Shown in pieces: positions 46,049-54,065 of a stretch of DNA of 64,000 nucleotides. The position numbers were made by a program, and so were the translations under genes. Within the stretch, counting starts at the first letter, position 1. The number at the start of each line of letters is the position of its first letter. The notes under the pieces were generated by a model. The model worked only from the letters and a program-made list of their open reading frames with translations, did not search any database and had not been told where the DNA came from. The DNA comes from Flavobacteriaceae bacterium NBU2977. GTDB lineage: Bacteria; Bacteroidota; Bacteroidia; Flavobacteriales; Flavobacteriaceae. Location of the stretch: assembly GCA_019931105.1 (NCBI GenBank), contig JAIOUW010000002.1, forward strand, positions 124,001 to 188,000, in the 5' to 3' direction.

Positions 46049-46154
46049 TTTTTTGCAAGGGTTATCGGGTTATGAAGTTGACAATATTATCACATGATAC
46101 TTTGCTAAATCGTCAAACTCGCAATTTTGCAAATTCGATAGTCATGCTTTTGGT

Positions 46155-46162
46155 TAACTTTG
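46155..46162 (+). promoter_or_regulatory. TAnnTTTG element before the HD-domain gene
   Basis: TAACTTTG matches the Bacteroidota -7 box exactly and lies 30 bases before the TTG at 46193. It argues against the TTG at 46160, which lies inside the box. A TTTG 25 bases upstream (46126-46129) is rather far for a -33 box. Confidence 0.45.
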
Positions 46163-46192
46163 CCTTATGAATTAAGCAAATCGAAAACCGTT

Positions 46193-47422
46193 TTGACAAC
46201 CTCAAAGAAGCTTAAAATTTTCAATGATCCAATTTACGGATTTATTAGAATTCCCAGCCCCCTTATTTTCGACCTGATTGAACATCCGTACTTTCAGAGA
46301 CTTCGCCGCATATCACAAATGGGGCTTTCGTATTTGGTTTACCCAGGTGCCCATCATACCCGTTTTCACCACGCCTTGGGCAGTATGCATTTAATGGGCC
46401 AATCGATACAAGTACTTCGTTTTAAAGGTGTTGCAATTACTGATGAGGAGGAGGCCGGCCTCTTATGTGCGATACTTATGCATGATATCGGGCATGGCCC
46501 CTTTTCACATGCTATGGAACATAGTCTGGTGGAAAATATCTCGCACGAGCAGATTTCATTACTTTTTATGGAGCAACTGAACCGTGAGTTTAACGGAAGT
46601 TTAACGCTCGCCATTGAAATATTCAAAGGTCGTCACCCAAAAAAATTCCTGAACCATTTAGTATCGAGTCAACTGGATATGGACCGTCTCGACTATCTAA
46701 AGCGGGACAGTTTCTACACCGGTGTGGCCGAGGGTAATATCAATGCCGAGCGTTTGATTACCATGCTGAACGTGATCGACGGCAATCTTGTGGTGGAGGA
46801 AAAAGGCATTTACTCGGTCGAAAAGTTTTTAATGGCCAGACGTTTCATGTATTGGCAGGTTTATTTGCATAAAACAGGTTTGGTCGCAGAACAGTTGCTC
46901 ATACTTATTTTGAAAAGGGTAAAAGGGTTGGTGTCGAATGGAGTGGTGGTAAACTGCGACAGCACGCTCTACTACTTTATATCGAAACGAATAAACCAAG
47001 AAAACTTTGATAAAGAGGTATTGGTCAGATTTGCGCAAATGGATGATATTGACCTATTGGCAGCCGTCAAGCAGTGGCAAGACCATCCTGATTTTGTACT
47101 GTCCAGATTGTGTCAAATGGTCATTAACCGCAGGTTGCTGAACATCAAATTAAAAAACCGGCCGATTGACAAAGCTAAGTTAGATGAACATTTTCAAGCG
47201 TTCAAATTACGGCACCGCCTAACCGATGAAGAGACCTCATATTTCGTTTTTTCGGGCATCATTGAAAATCAAGCTTACGATCGTGATAGGCAGAACATCA
47301 ATATTTTGAAAAAGAATGGAAAATTGGTCGATGTGGCCAAGGCATCCGATCAATTGAACTTGAAAGCGCTCTCTAAAAAAGTGATCAAATATTATATGTG
47401 TTACCCCAAGGAATCTGTATAA
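46193..47422 (+). CDS. HD-domain phosphohydrolase (dGTPase-like superfamily)
   Basis: The protein of about 409 residues opens KKLKIFNDPIYGFI, the usual start of this family, and has the HD metal motif in HHTRFHHALGSMHL and LMHDIGHGPFSHAMEH, then SSQLDMDRLDYLKRDSF. No ATG lies in frame before these; TTG 46193 is preferred, TTG 46160 is the alternative and gives 420 residues. HD proteins of this group cleave phosphate from nucleotides. It leads the lipid A gene block, whose next gene starts 23 bases downstream. Confidence 0.85.
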   Translation: MTTSKKLKIFNDPIYGFIRIPSPLIFDLIEHPYFQRLRRISQMGLSYLVYPGAHHTRFHHALGSMHLMGQSIQVLRFKGVAITDEEEAGLLCAILMHDIGHGPFSHAMEHSLVENISHEQISLLFMEQLNREFNGSLTLAIEIFKGRHPKKFLNHLVSSQLDMDRLDYLKRDSFYTGVAEGNINAERLITMLNVIDGNLVVEEKGIYSVEKFLMARRFMYWQVYLHKTGLVAEQLLILILKRVKGLVSNGVVVNCDSTLYYFISKRINQENFDKEVLVRFAQMDDIDLLAAVKQWQDHPDFVLSRLCQMVINRRLLNIKLKNRPIDKAKLDEHFQAFKLRHRLTDEETSYFVFSGIIENQAYDRDRQNINILKKNGKLVDVAKASDQLNLKALSKKVIKYYMCYPKESV

Positions 47423-47445
47423 CTATTTTTCTTACTTTTGTGCCC

Positions 47446-48462
47446 ATGGTGTTTACAGCTGGTCAGATTGCGGGTATTCTGGAGGGTGAAATCGAAGGAA
47501 ATCCAGAGATAGCCGTTCATAAACTCGCTAAAATCGAGGAAGGTGAAAAAGGCTCACTTACTTTTCTGGCCAATCCCAAATACACTTCGTACATCTATAC
47601 CACCAAAGCTTCGATCACCATTGTCAATAAAGATTTTATTCCAGAACATGGCCTTGAGACAACGCTCATAAAAGTTGATGACGCCTATGAATCGTTCTCA
47701 AAATTATTGGAGTATTACAATCAAGTCAAAAATACGAAGGTCGGCCTGGAAAACCCGGTATATATCTCTGAATCGACCACTTACGGAGAGGATTTTTACT
47801 TGGGCGCCTTTGCTTACTTGGGCAATAATGTCAGCATTGGTAATGGCGTGAAAATCTATCCGAACGTATATGTCGGTGACAATGTCAATATTGGCGACAA
47901 TGTAGTGATTTTGGCAGGTGCCAAGATCAATTCAGAAACAATAATAGGCAATAATTGCATTATTCACAGTGGTGCAATTATTGGGGCGGACGGATTCGGG
48001 TTTTCGCCGAACAAGAACGGATCGTTCAAAAAAGTGCCCCAAACAGGTAATGTGGTACTTGAAGATGACGTAGATGTGGGTGCCGGAACTACAATAGACA
48101 GGGCGACTTTAGGCTCTACAATATTGCGAAAAGGGGTAAAGCTTGACAACCAGATTCAGATTGCCCACAATGTTGAAATCGGGGAACATACGGTCATTGC
48201 GGCCCAAACCGGAATCGCAGGATCCACCAAAATCGGAAAGCATTGTATGATCGGTGGACAGGTGGGAATTGTGGGCCACATTACAATAGGAGACCATGTA
48301 AAGATACAGGCACAGTCAGGTATCGGTAGAAATGTCAAGAACGGTGAAGTACTGCAGGGGTCTCCCGCTATAAATTACGGCGATTATAACAAATCATACG
48401 TCCATTTTAAAAATCTACCAAAAATTGTGAATGCTATTAACCAAATTGAAAAAAAGGATTGA
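47446..48462 (+). CDS. lpxD: UDP-3-O-(3-hydroxyacyl)glucosamine N-acyltransferase
   Basis: From ATG 47446 (MVFTAGQIAGIL) the protein has 338 residues: an N-terminal uridine-binding part, then a left-handed beta-helix of hexapeptide repeats (GNNVSIGNGVKIYPNVYVGD and following) with the catalytic His in QIAHNVEIGEH. It adds the N-linked acyl chain in lipid A synthesis. A longer frame from 47398 was rejected because it overlaps the HD gene. The stop overlaps the reading of the next gene by few bases. Confidence 0.94.
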   Translation: MVFTAGQIAGILEGEIEGNPEIAVHKLAKIEEGEKGSLTFLANPKYTSYIYTTKASITIVNKDFIPEHGLETTLIKVDDAYESFSKLLEYYNQVKNTKVGLENPVYISESTTYGEDFYLGAFAYLGNNVSIGNGVKIYPNVYVGDNVNIGDNVVILAGAKINSETIIGNNCIIHSGAIIGADGFGFSPNKNGSFKKVPQTGNVVLEDDVDVGAGTTIDRATLGSTILRKGVKLDNQIQIAHNVEIGEHTVIAAQTGIAGSTKIGKHCMIGGQVGIVGHITIGDHVKIQAQSGIGRNVKNGEVLQGSPAINYGDYNKSYVHFKNLPKIVNAINQIEKKD

Positions 48463-48464
48463 CG

Positions 48465-49871
48465 GTGAGCACGACAAAAACTAGACAGCGAACAATAGCC
48501 ACTGAGGCCACCTTAAAAGGTGTAGGCCTGCATACAGGGGAGAACGTGACGTTAAGGTTCGTTCCGGCACCTGAAAATCATGGTTATGCCTTCAAACGCG
48601 TCGACCTTGAAGGCGAACCGATTATCGAGGCCGATGCCAACTATGTGGTGAATACGCAACGTGGCACGAACCTTGAAAAAAGAGGGGTCAAAATTATGAC
48701 ATCGGAACACGTGCTTGCCGCTTTGGTCGGTATGGAAATCGATAACGTGCTCATCGAGCTTGATTCCCCAGAACCTCCAATTTTGGACGGATCTTCCAAA
48801 TTTTTTGTTGAAGCTTTGGAAAAAGCGGGCATAGTCGAGCAAGAAGCGTTGCGTGACGAATACATTGTAAAGGAAGTAATTTCATATAAAGATGAGGCTT
48901 CGGGCAGCGAGATAACGGTTATTCCGGCAGATACCTATCAAGTTACGGCCATGGTCGATTTCGGAACCAAAGTACTGGGCACACAGAATGCGACCTTGGA
49001 AAAGCTTTCCGATTTCAAAGAAGAAATTGCCGATGCCCGCACTTTTAGTTTTTTACATGAGTTGGAAATGCTTCTTGAGCATGGACTCATAAAAGGTGGT
49101 GACCTCAATAATGCCATCGTCTATGTAGACAAGGAGATTTCCGATACGACGATGAAAAAATTGGAAAAAGCCTTCAAAAAAGAAAAGCTTTCGGTAAAAC
49201 CTAACGGGATATTGGACAATCTTGTATTGCACCAACCGAATGAGGCTGCTAGGCATAAATTACTTGATGTCATTGGTGATCTGGCATTGGCTGGCACGAG
49301 AATTCGTGGAAAGGTTATTGCCAACAAGCCCGGTCATTATGTCAATACCCTCTTCGCCAAAAAACTGTCCAAAATTATTAAGACCGAAAAACGCAACAAC
49401 ATTCCCGATATCGACTTGAACAAACCTCCCTTGATGGACGTGACCAAGATTATGGAAATGTTGCCCCATAGATCCCCTTTTCTCTTGGTCGATAAGATAT
49501 TGGAGTTATCCGATACTCATGTAATAGGGCTTAAGAACGTGACCATGAACGAACCCTTTTTTGTGGGCCACTTTCCTGGGGCTCCTGTCATGCCCGGGGT
49601 ACTTCAATTAGAGGCAATGGCGCAAACAGGCGGTATTTTGGTACTCACCACGGTGCCAGACCCCGAAAACTATTTGACCTACCTGCTGAAGATCGACAAG
49701 GTACGTTACAAACAACAGGTCGTTCCTGGCGATACTTTGATTTTTAAGTTAGACCTGATGCAGCCTATTCGTCGAGGCATATGTCAAATGCATGCAAAAG
49801 CCTACGCGAATGGCAAACTTGCCTCCGAGGCAGAAATAATGGCCCAAATAATCAAGGTTAAAGGCGATTAG
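48465..49871 (+). CDS. lpxC: Bifunctional LpxC deacetylase / FabZ 3-hydroxyacyl-ACP dehydratase
   Basis: The 468-residue fusion has LpxC in its first 300 residues (SEHVLAALVGMEIDN, ELDSPEPPILDGSS, and the zinc-site HKLLDVIGDLAL) and FabZ from about 330 (MEMLPHRSPFLLVDKI and GHFPGAPVMPGVLQLEAMAQ with His and Glu). LpxC does the committed deacetylation of lipid A synthesis; FabZ makes unsaturated acyl-ACP. The fusion is usual in Bacteroidota and couples the use of hydroxyacyl-ACP. GTG 48465 is the likely start, 3 bases after the lpxD stop. Confidence 0.95.
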   Translation: MSTTKTRQRTIATEATLKGVGLHTGENVTLRFVPAPENHGYAFKRVDLEGEPIIEADANYVVNTQRGTNLEKRGVKIMTSEHVLAALVGMEIDNVLIELDSPEPPILDGSSKFFVEALEKAGIVEQEALRDEYIVKEVISYKDEASGSEITVIPADTYQVTAMVDFGTKVLGTQNATLEKLSDFKEEIADARTFSFLHELEMLLEHGLIKGGDLNNAIVYVDKEISDTTMKKLEKAFKKEKLSVKPNGILDNLVLHQPNEAARHKLLDVIGDLALAGTRIRGKVIANKPGHYVNTLFAKKLSKIIKTEKRNNIPDIDLNKPPLMDVTKIMEMLPHRSPFLLVDKILELSDTHVIGLKNVTMNEPFFVGHFPGAPVMPGVLQLEAMAQTGGILVLTTVPDPENYLTYLLKIDKVRYKQQVVPGDTLIFKLDLMQPIRRGICQMHAKAYANGKLASEAEIMAQIIKVKGD

Positions 49872-49872
49872 A

Positions 49873-50658
49873 ATGAACCAACCGTTAGCCTATATACACC
49901 CCGGAGCGAAAATCGCCAAGAATGTCGTCGTAGAACCATTTACGACAATACATAATAATGTTACCATAGGAGAGGGTACTTGGATCGGCTCCAACGTGAC
50001 CATTATGGAAGGTGCGCGTATAGGGAAGAACTGTAATATTTTTCCCGGTGCCGTTATTTCGGCCCCACCTCAGGATCTTAAATACAAAGGAGAAGAAACC
50101 ACCGTATCGATAGGGAACAACACCACCATTCGTGAATGCGCGACCATTCATAAGGGCACCTCGGATCGAAACCAGACCGTTATTGGAAAGAATTGTTTGA
50201 TTATGGCGTATTGCCATGTCGCCCACGATTGTGTCGTTGGCGACAATTGTATTTTTTCGAACAACTCTACCTTGGCAGGGCACGTGACGATTGGCGATAA
50301 CGTCATTCTGGCTGGGTTGGTGGCCGTACATCAGTTTGTTTCGATCGGGCAGCATGCCTTTGTTACCGGAGGTTCTTTGGTGCGTAAAGATGTCCCCCCC
50401 TTCGTGAAAGCGGCCAGGGAGCCCTTGTCATATGTCGGTATTAATTCGGTAGGACTAAGAAGACGTGGCATTCCATCAGAGAAAATACGCGAAATACAGA
50501 ACATCTATAGAATTTTATATCAGAAACATTACAACAATACCCAGGCGGTTCAAATTATCGAAGCGGAAATGGAGGCCACTCCAGAAAGGGACGAAATTCT
50601 TCAGTTTATTCGTGATTCCCAGCGTGGGATAATGAAAGGATATTTTAGCACAACATAA
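49873..50658 (+). CDS. lpxA: UDP-N-acetylglucosamine acyltransferase
   Basis: The 261-residue protein is a hexapeptide-repeat acyltransferase with the LpxA pattern: YIHPGAKIAKNVVVEPFTTI, the catalytic His in CHVAHDCVVGDNC, GGSLVRKDVPPFVKAAREP and a C-terminal helical part (NIYRILYQKHYNNTQAVQII). It adds the first O-acyl chain to UDP-GlcNAc. It starts one base after lpxC-fabZ, so the two are coupled. Confidence 0.95.
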   Translation: MNQPLAYIHPGAKIAKNVVVEPFTTIHNNVTIGEGTWIGSNVTIMEGARIGKNCNIFPGAVISAPPQDLKYKGEETTVSIGNNTTIRECATIHKGTSDRNQTVIGKNCLIMAYCHVAHDCVVGDNCIFSNNSTLAGHVTIGDNVILAGLVAVHQFVSIGQHAFVTGGSLVRKDVPPFVKAAREPLSYVGINSVGLRRRGIPSEKIREIQNIYRILYQKHYNNTQAVQIIEAEMEATPERDEILQFIRDSQRGIMKGYFSTT

Positions 50659-50662
50659 ATAT

Positions 50663-51229
50663 ATGGCATCAACATCAGACATTAGAAAAGGACTTTGTAT
50701 TCGTTACAATAACGATATATACAAGATCATCGAATTTTTACACGTAAAACCCGGGAAGGGTCCCGCATTTGTTAGAACCAAGCTTAAAAGCGTTTCCAAT
50801 GGAAAGGTTTTGGACAATACTTTTTCGGCCGGCCATAAAATTGAGGATGTACGTGTTGAGACGCGTTCTTATCAGTATTTGTACGCCGATGGCGAAACCT
50901 ATCATTTTATGAATACCGACGATTACAATCAGATCACCCTCCAAGAAAGCACGTTGGACGCTCCTGGATTGTTGAAGGAAGGAGAAGTGGTTACGATTCT
51001 TTTCAATACCGAAGACAATATGCCGCTTTCGGTCGACATGCCTGCAAGTGTGATTTTAGAAGTTACTTATGCCGAACCCGGGGTCAAGGGCAATACGGCT
51101 ACCAATGCCACCAAACCGGCAAAAGTGGAAACCGGCGCAGAAGTAAACGTACCTTTGTTCATCAATGAAGGCGATAAGATAAAAGTCGATACCGCATCGG
51201 GTTCCTATATGGAAAGGGTCAAAGACTAG
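50663..51229 (+). CDS. efp: Translation elongation factor P
   Basis: The 188-residue protein has the three-domain EF-P layout. The modified position in the first domain is Lys32 in VKPGKGPAFVRT; the middle and last domains carry the usual GLLKEGEVVTILFNTE and PLFINEGDKIKVDTASGSYMERV. It rescues ribosomes stalled at polyproline. It starts 4 bases after lpxA, inside the lipid A block. No lysine modifying gene is visible here. Confidence 0.96.
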   Translation: MASTSDIRKGLCIRYNNDIYKIIEFLHVKPGKGPAFVRTKLKSVSNGKVLDNTFSAGHKIEDVRVETRSYQYLYADGETYHFMNTDDYNQITLQESTLDAPGLLKEGEVVTILFNTEDNMPLSVDMPASVILEVTYAEPGVKGNTATNATKPAKVETGAEVNVPLFINEGDKIKVDTASGSYMERVKD

Positions 51230-51247
51230 GTTCCAAAAAATCATCAA

Positions 51248-52183
51248 TTGAGATTTCACACACCCCATACCCTAAAACAAATCGCAACTATTATAGGTTG
51301 CAAGTCGGTGGGGCCTGACGATTTTCCCGTGCTCGGCATGAATGAGATCCATGTTGTAAAAGAGGGTGAGATCGTTTTCGTAGACCATCCAAAGTATTAC
51401 GATAAGGCGTTAAGATCCAAGGCAACCATCGTCCTTATCAACAAAGAGGTAGAATGTCCAGAAGGCAAGGCCCTGCTTTTATCGGAAGATCCGTTTCGCG
51501 ACTTCAATGTGTTGACCCAATTTTTCAAGCCTTTTGAAAAAGCGGCAGATTCAATAGCGATTTCCGCCAAAATCGGTAAAAATACCGTAATACAACCTAA
51601 TACTTTTATCGGAAACAATGTTGTGATCGGAAATGATTGTATCATTCATGCCAATGTTTCGATTTATGACAACTGTGTTATCGGTAACAATGTTATTGTT
51701 CATGCCGGGTCTGTTTTGGGGTCAGATGCCTTCTACTACAAAAAACGCCCCAATGGCTTTGACAAGTTGATCTCGGGCGGGCGTGTCGTATTGGAAGATG
51801 ATGTTGAGATAGGGGCATTGTGCACCATTGACAAAGGGGTTACGGGCGATACTACCGTCAAAAAAGGAACCAAGCTCGACAATCAAGTACATGTTGGCCA
51901 TGACACCGAAATTGGCGAAAGGTGCTTGATCGCTTCCCAAACCGGCATTGCGGGCTGTGTCGTAATCGAAGATGGGGTTACGCTATGGGGGCAAGTTGGC
52001 ACGAACAGCGGTATTACCATTGGTAAAAATGCCATAATCATGGGCCAGACAGGAGTCACAAAATCAGTGCCCGGAGACAAGAGCTATTTCGGAACACCCA
52101 TTCAAGAATCAAGGGAAAAGTTGAAACAACTTGCTTACATTAAAAAGATTCCTGACATTATAAAAAAATTGGAAGAAGAATAA
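51248..52183 (+). CDS. Second LpxD-like hexapeptide acyltransferase
   Basis: The 311-residue protein has an LpxD-like N-terminal domain (TLKQIATIIGCKSVG, EIVFVDHPKYYDKAL) and the beta-helix with the His segment VHVGHDTEIGERC, but ends shortly after. It differs clearly from the lpxD at 47446 and lies on the other side of lpxC/fabZ-lpxA-efp. The start is TTG 51248. It may add a different acyl chain or act on a sugar nucleotide other than the LpxD substrate. Confidence 0.86.
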   Translation: MRFHTPHTLKQIATIIGCKSVGPDDFPVLGMNEIHVVKEGEIVFVDHPKYYDKALRSKATIVLINKEVECPEGKALLLSEDPFRDFNVLTQFFKPFEKAADSIAISAKIGKNTVIQPNTFIGNNVVIGNDCIIHANVSIYDNCVIGNNVIVHAGSVLGSDAFYYKKRPNGFDKLISGGRVVLEDDVEIGALCTIDKGVTGDTTVKKGTKLDNQVHVGHDTEIGERCLIASQTGIAGCVVIEDGVTLWGQVGTNSGITIGKNAIIMGQTGVTKSVPGDKSYFGTPIQESREKLKQLAYIKKIPDIIKKLEEE

Positions 52184-52196
52184 TAGATTCGATTTC

Positions 52197-52227
52197 TTTA
52201 GAAATCATTGCCAAACACATACTTTTG
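52197..52227 (+). promoter_or_regulatory. Probable promoter of sucD
   Basis: TACTTTTG (52220-52227) is an exact -7 match, 39 bases before the ATG; TTTA at 52197-52200 with a 19-base spacer is a near match to the -33 box. Confidence 0.5.
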
Positions 52228-52265
52228 CATAATAAGAATTTGAATAACAAGAAACCAGATACCAA

Positions 52266-53138
52266 ATGAGCGTTTTAGTCAACAAAGACTCGAAAATTAT
52301 TGTACAAGGCTTTACGGGTAGCGAGGGCACCTTTCATGCCGAACAGATGATCGAATACGGAACCAATATCGTTGGAGGTGTGACGCCGGGAAAAGGAGGA
52401 CAACAGCACTTGGGAAAACCTGTATTCAACACCGTCGAAGAAGCCGTTGAAAAAGTTGGTGCCGACACTACCATAATTTTTGTTCCCCCGGCCTTTGCGG
52501 CCGACGCAATAATGGAAGCGGCCGATGCGGGAATCAAGGTTATCATCACCATTACCGAAGGCATAGCCGTGGCCGATATGGTCAAGGCTTTTGACTATAT
52601 CAAGCATAGGGACTGTCGTCTGGTGGGCCCTAATTGTCCGGGGGTCATAACCCCGGGAGAGGCAAAAGTGGGCATTATGCCCGGCTTTGTGTTCAAAAAA
52701 GGAAATGTTGGAATCGTATCTAAGTCCGGAACTCTGACCTATGAAGCTGCCGATCAGGTAGTACGCCAAGGTTTGGGCATTACGACCGCGATAGGTATCG
52801 GTGGCGACCCCATTATTGGTACAACCACCAAAGATGCCGTTGAATTGTTGATCAATGACCCTGAAACGGATTGTGTGGTGATGATCGGCGAGATTGGAGG
52901 ACAATTGGAGGCCGATGCGGCTAAGTGGTATAAAGCAAGCGGCAGCAAAAAACCTATCATAGGGTTTATTGCAGGTGAAACAGCTCCTGCTGGAAGGACC
53001 ATGGGCCACGCAGGCGCTATCGTAGGTGGAAGTGATGACACCGCCCAGGCTAAGAAAAAGATTATGAGGGAACACGGTATACATGTTGTTGATTCCCCAG
53101 CCGAAATCGGAAAAAAAGTAAAGGAAGTAATGGGTTGA
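52266..53138 (+). CDS. sucD: Succinyl-CoA synthetase alpha subunit
   Basis: The 290-residue subunit has the CoA-binding fold ([20 protein letters not shown]), [22 protein letters not shown], the active-site [19 protein letters not shown] and the phosphorylated His248 in [16 protein letters not shown]. It forms succinate plus ATP or GTP in the TCA cycle. The beta subunit is not in the window. A strong terminator follows. Confidence 0.96.
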   Translation: MSVLVNKDSKIIVQGFTGSEGTFHAEQMIEYGTNIVGGVTPGKGGQQHLGKPVFNTVEEAVEKVGADTTIIFVPPAFAADAIMEAADAGIKVIITITEGIAVADMVKAFDYIKHRDCRLVGPNCPGVITPGEAKVGIMPGFVFKKGNVGIVSKSGTLTYEAADQVVRQGLGITTAIGIGGDPIIGTTTKDAVELLINDPETDCVVMIGEIGGQLEADAAKWYKASGSKKPIIGFIAGETAPAGRTMGHAGAIVGGSDDTAQAKKKIMREHGIHVVDSPAEIGKKVKEVMG

Positions 53139-53158
53139 TTTCTGGTTAAAGCAATTGT

Positions 53159-53188
53159 AAAATCCCGTAGCCAACGGGATTTTTTTTG
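53159..53188 (+). terminator. Rho-independent terminator after sucD
   Basis: AATCCCGT (53161-53168) and ACGGGATT (53174-53181) form a perfect 8-bp stem with loop agcca, followed by a T run. The T run overlaps the -33 box of the fabG promoter. Confidence 0.9.
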
Positions 53189-53217
53189 GCCATTGAATGA
53201 AACAAAACCTATATTTG
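53185..53217 (+). promoter_or_regulatory. Bacteroidota-type promoter for fabG
   Basis: TTTG (53185-53188), a 21-base spacer and TATATTTG (53210-53217) match TTTG/TAnnTTTG exactly. The ATG at 53244 is 26 bases after. The -33 box is the end of the preceding terminator's T run. Confidence 0.8.
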
Positions 53218-53243
53218 AGGTAAAACCGACTAAAACTATATCA

Positions 53244-53990
53244 ATGGGACTTCTCGAGAAGAAAAATGTTATCATAACGGGGGCAAGTAGGGGTATTGGC
53301 ATGGGCATAGCCAAAGTGTTTGCCGAAAATGGGGCAAATGTCGCCTTTACCTATAGTTCAAGTGAAGCTCCGGCTCTGGCGTTGGAAAAGGAACTTTTGG
53401 AAAAAGGTGTCAAGGCCAAGGCGTATAAAAGCAATGCCGCAAGTTTTGCCGACTCAGAAAACCTCGTTTCAAAGGTATTGGAAGACTTCGGGGGTATCGA
53501 TGTACTTGTAAACAATGCGGGGATAACCAAAGACAACCTTTTGATGCGAATGGCGGAAGAAGATTTTGATTCGGTTATCGAAATTAACTTAAAGTCGGTT
53601 TTCAATATGACCAAGGCCGTTCAGCGCACCATGCTAAAACAGCGTAAGGGGTCGATAATCAATATGAGCAGTGTAGTTGGGGTAAAGGGCAATGCCGGTC
53701 AAACCAACTATGCGGCCTCAAAAGCAGGCATGATAGGCTTCACGAAGTCGGTCGCCCTCGAATTGGGATCAAGGAATATACGCTGCAATGCCATAGCCCC
53801 GGGATTTATAGAAACTGAGATGACCGACAAATTAGATGAGAAAACGGTGCAGGGGTGGCGTGACAATATTCCGTTGAAAAGAGGCGGTACCCCTGAAGAT
53901 ATTGCCAACGCATGCCTGTTCTTTGCTTCCGATTTGTCCGCTTACGTTACAGGTCAGGTTCTTAATGTTGACGGGGGAATGTTGACTTGA
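53244..53990 (+). CDS. fabG: 3-oxoacyl-ACP reductase
   Basis: From ATG 53244 the protein has 248 residues. It is a short-chain dehydrogenase with NAD(P) motif TGASRGIGMGIA, NNAG, and the catalytic set Ser143, Tyr156 and Lys160 in NMSSVVGVKGNAGQTNYAASK. GFIETEMTDKL is the FabG text that follows. It reduces 3-oxoacyl-ACP in fatty acid synthesis. A longer frame from 53193 was not used because it would run through the promoter. Confidence 0.93.
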   Translation: MGLLEKKNVIITGASRGIGMGIAKVFAENGANVAFTYSSSEAPALALEKELLEKGVKAKAYKSNAASFADSENLVSKVLEDFGGIDVLVNNAGITKDNLLMRMAEEDFDSVIEINLKSVFNMTKAVQRTMLKQRKGSIINMSSVVGVKGNAGQTNYAASKAGMIGFTKSVALELGSRNIRCNAIAPGFIETEMTDKLDEKTVQGWRDNIPLKRGGTPEDIANACLFFASDLSAYVTGQVLNVDGGMLT

Positions 53991-54065
53991 TCGAGATAGC
54001 CCGTAGTTAGTCTATGATTCAGAACCTATTGGGGCAATGTCTTGACTTGAATTGAATTTTTTTTA

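Noticed and set aside
47433-47440. TACTTTTG as promoter of lpxD
   Set aside because: It matches the -7 box but lies only 5 bases before the ATG, with no -33 box at a proper distance; probably chance.
52275-53174. Antisense frame of 299 codons opposite sucD
   Set aside because: The plus-strand sucD is complete with its catalytic His; the antisense product has no family features and even crosses the terminator.
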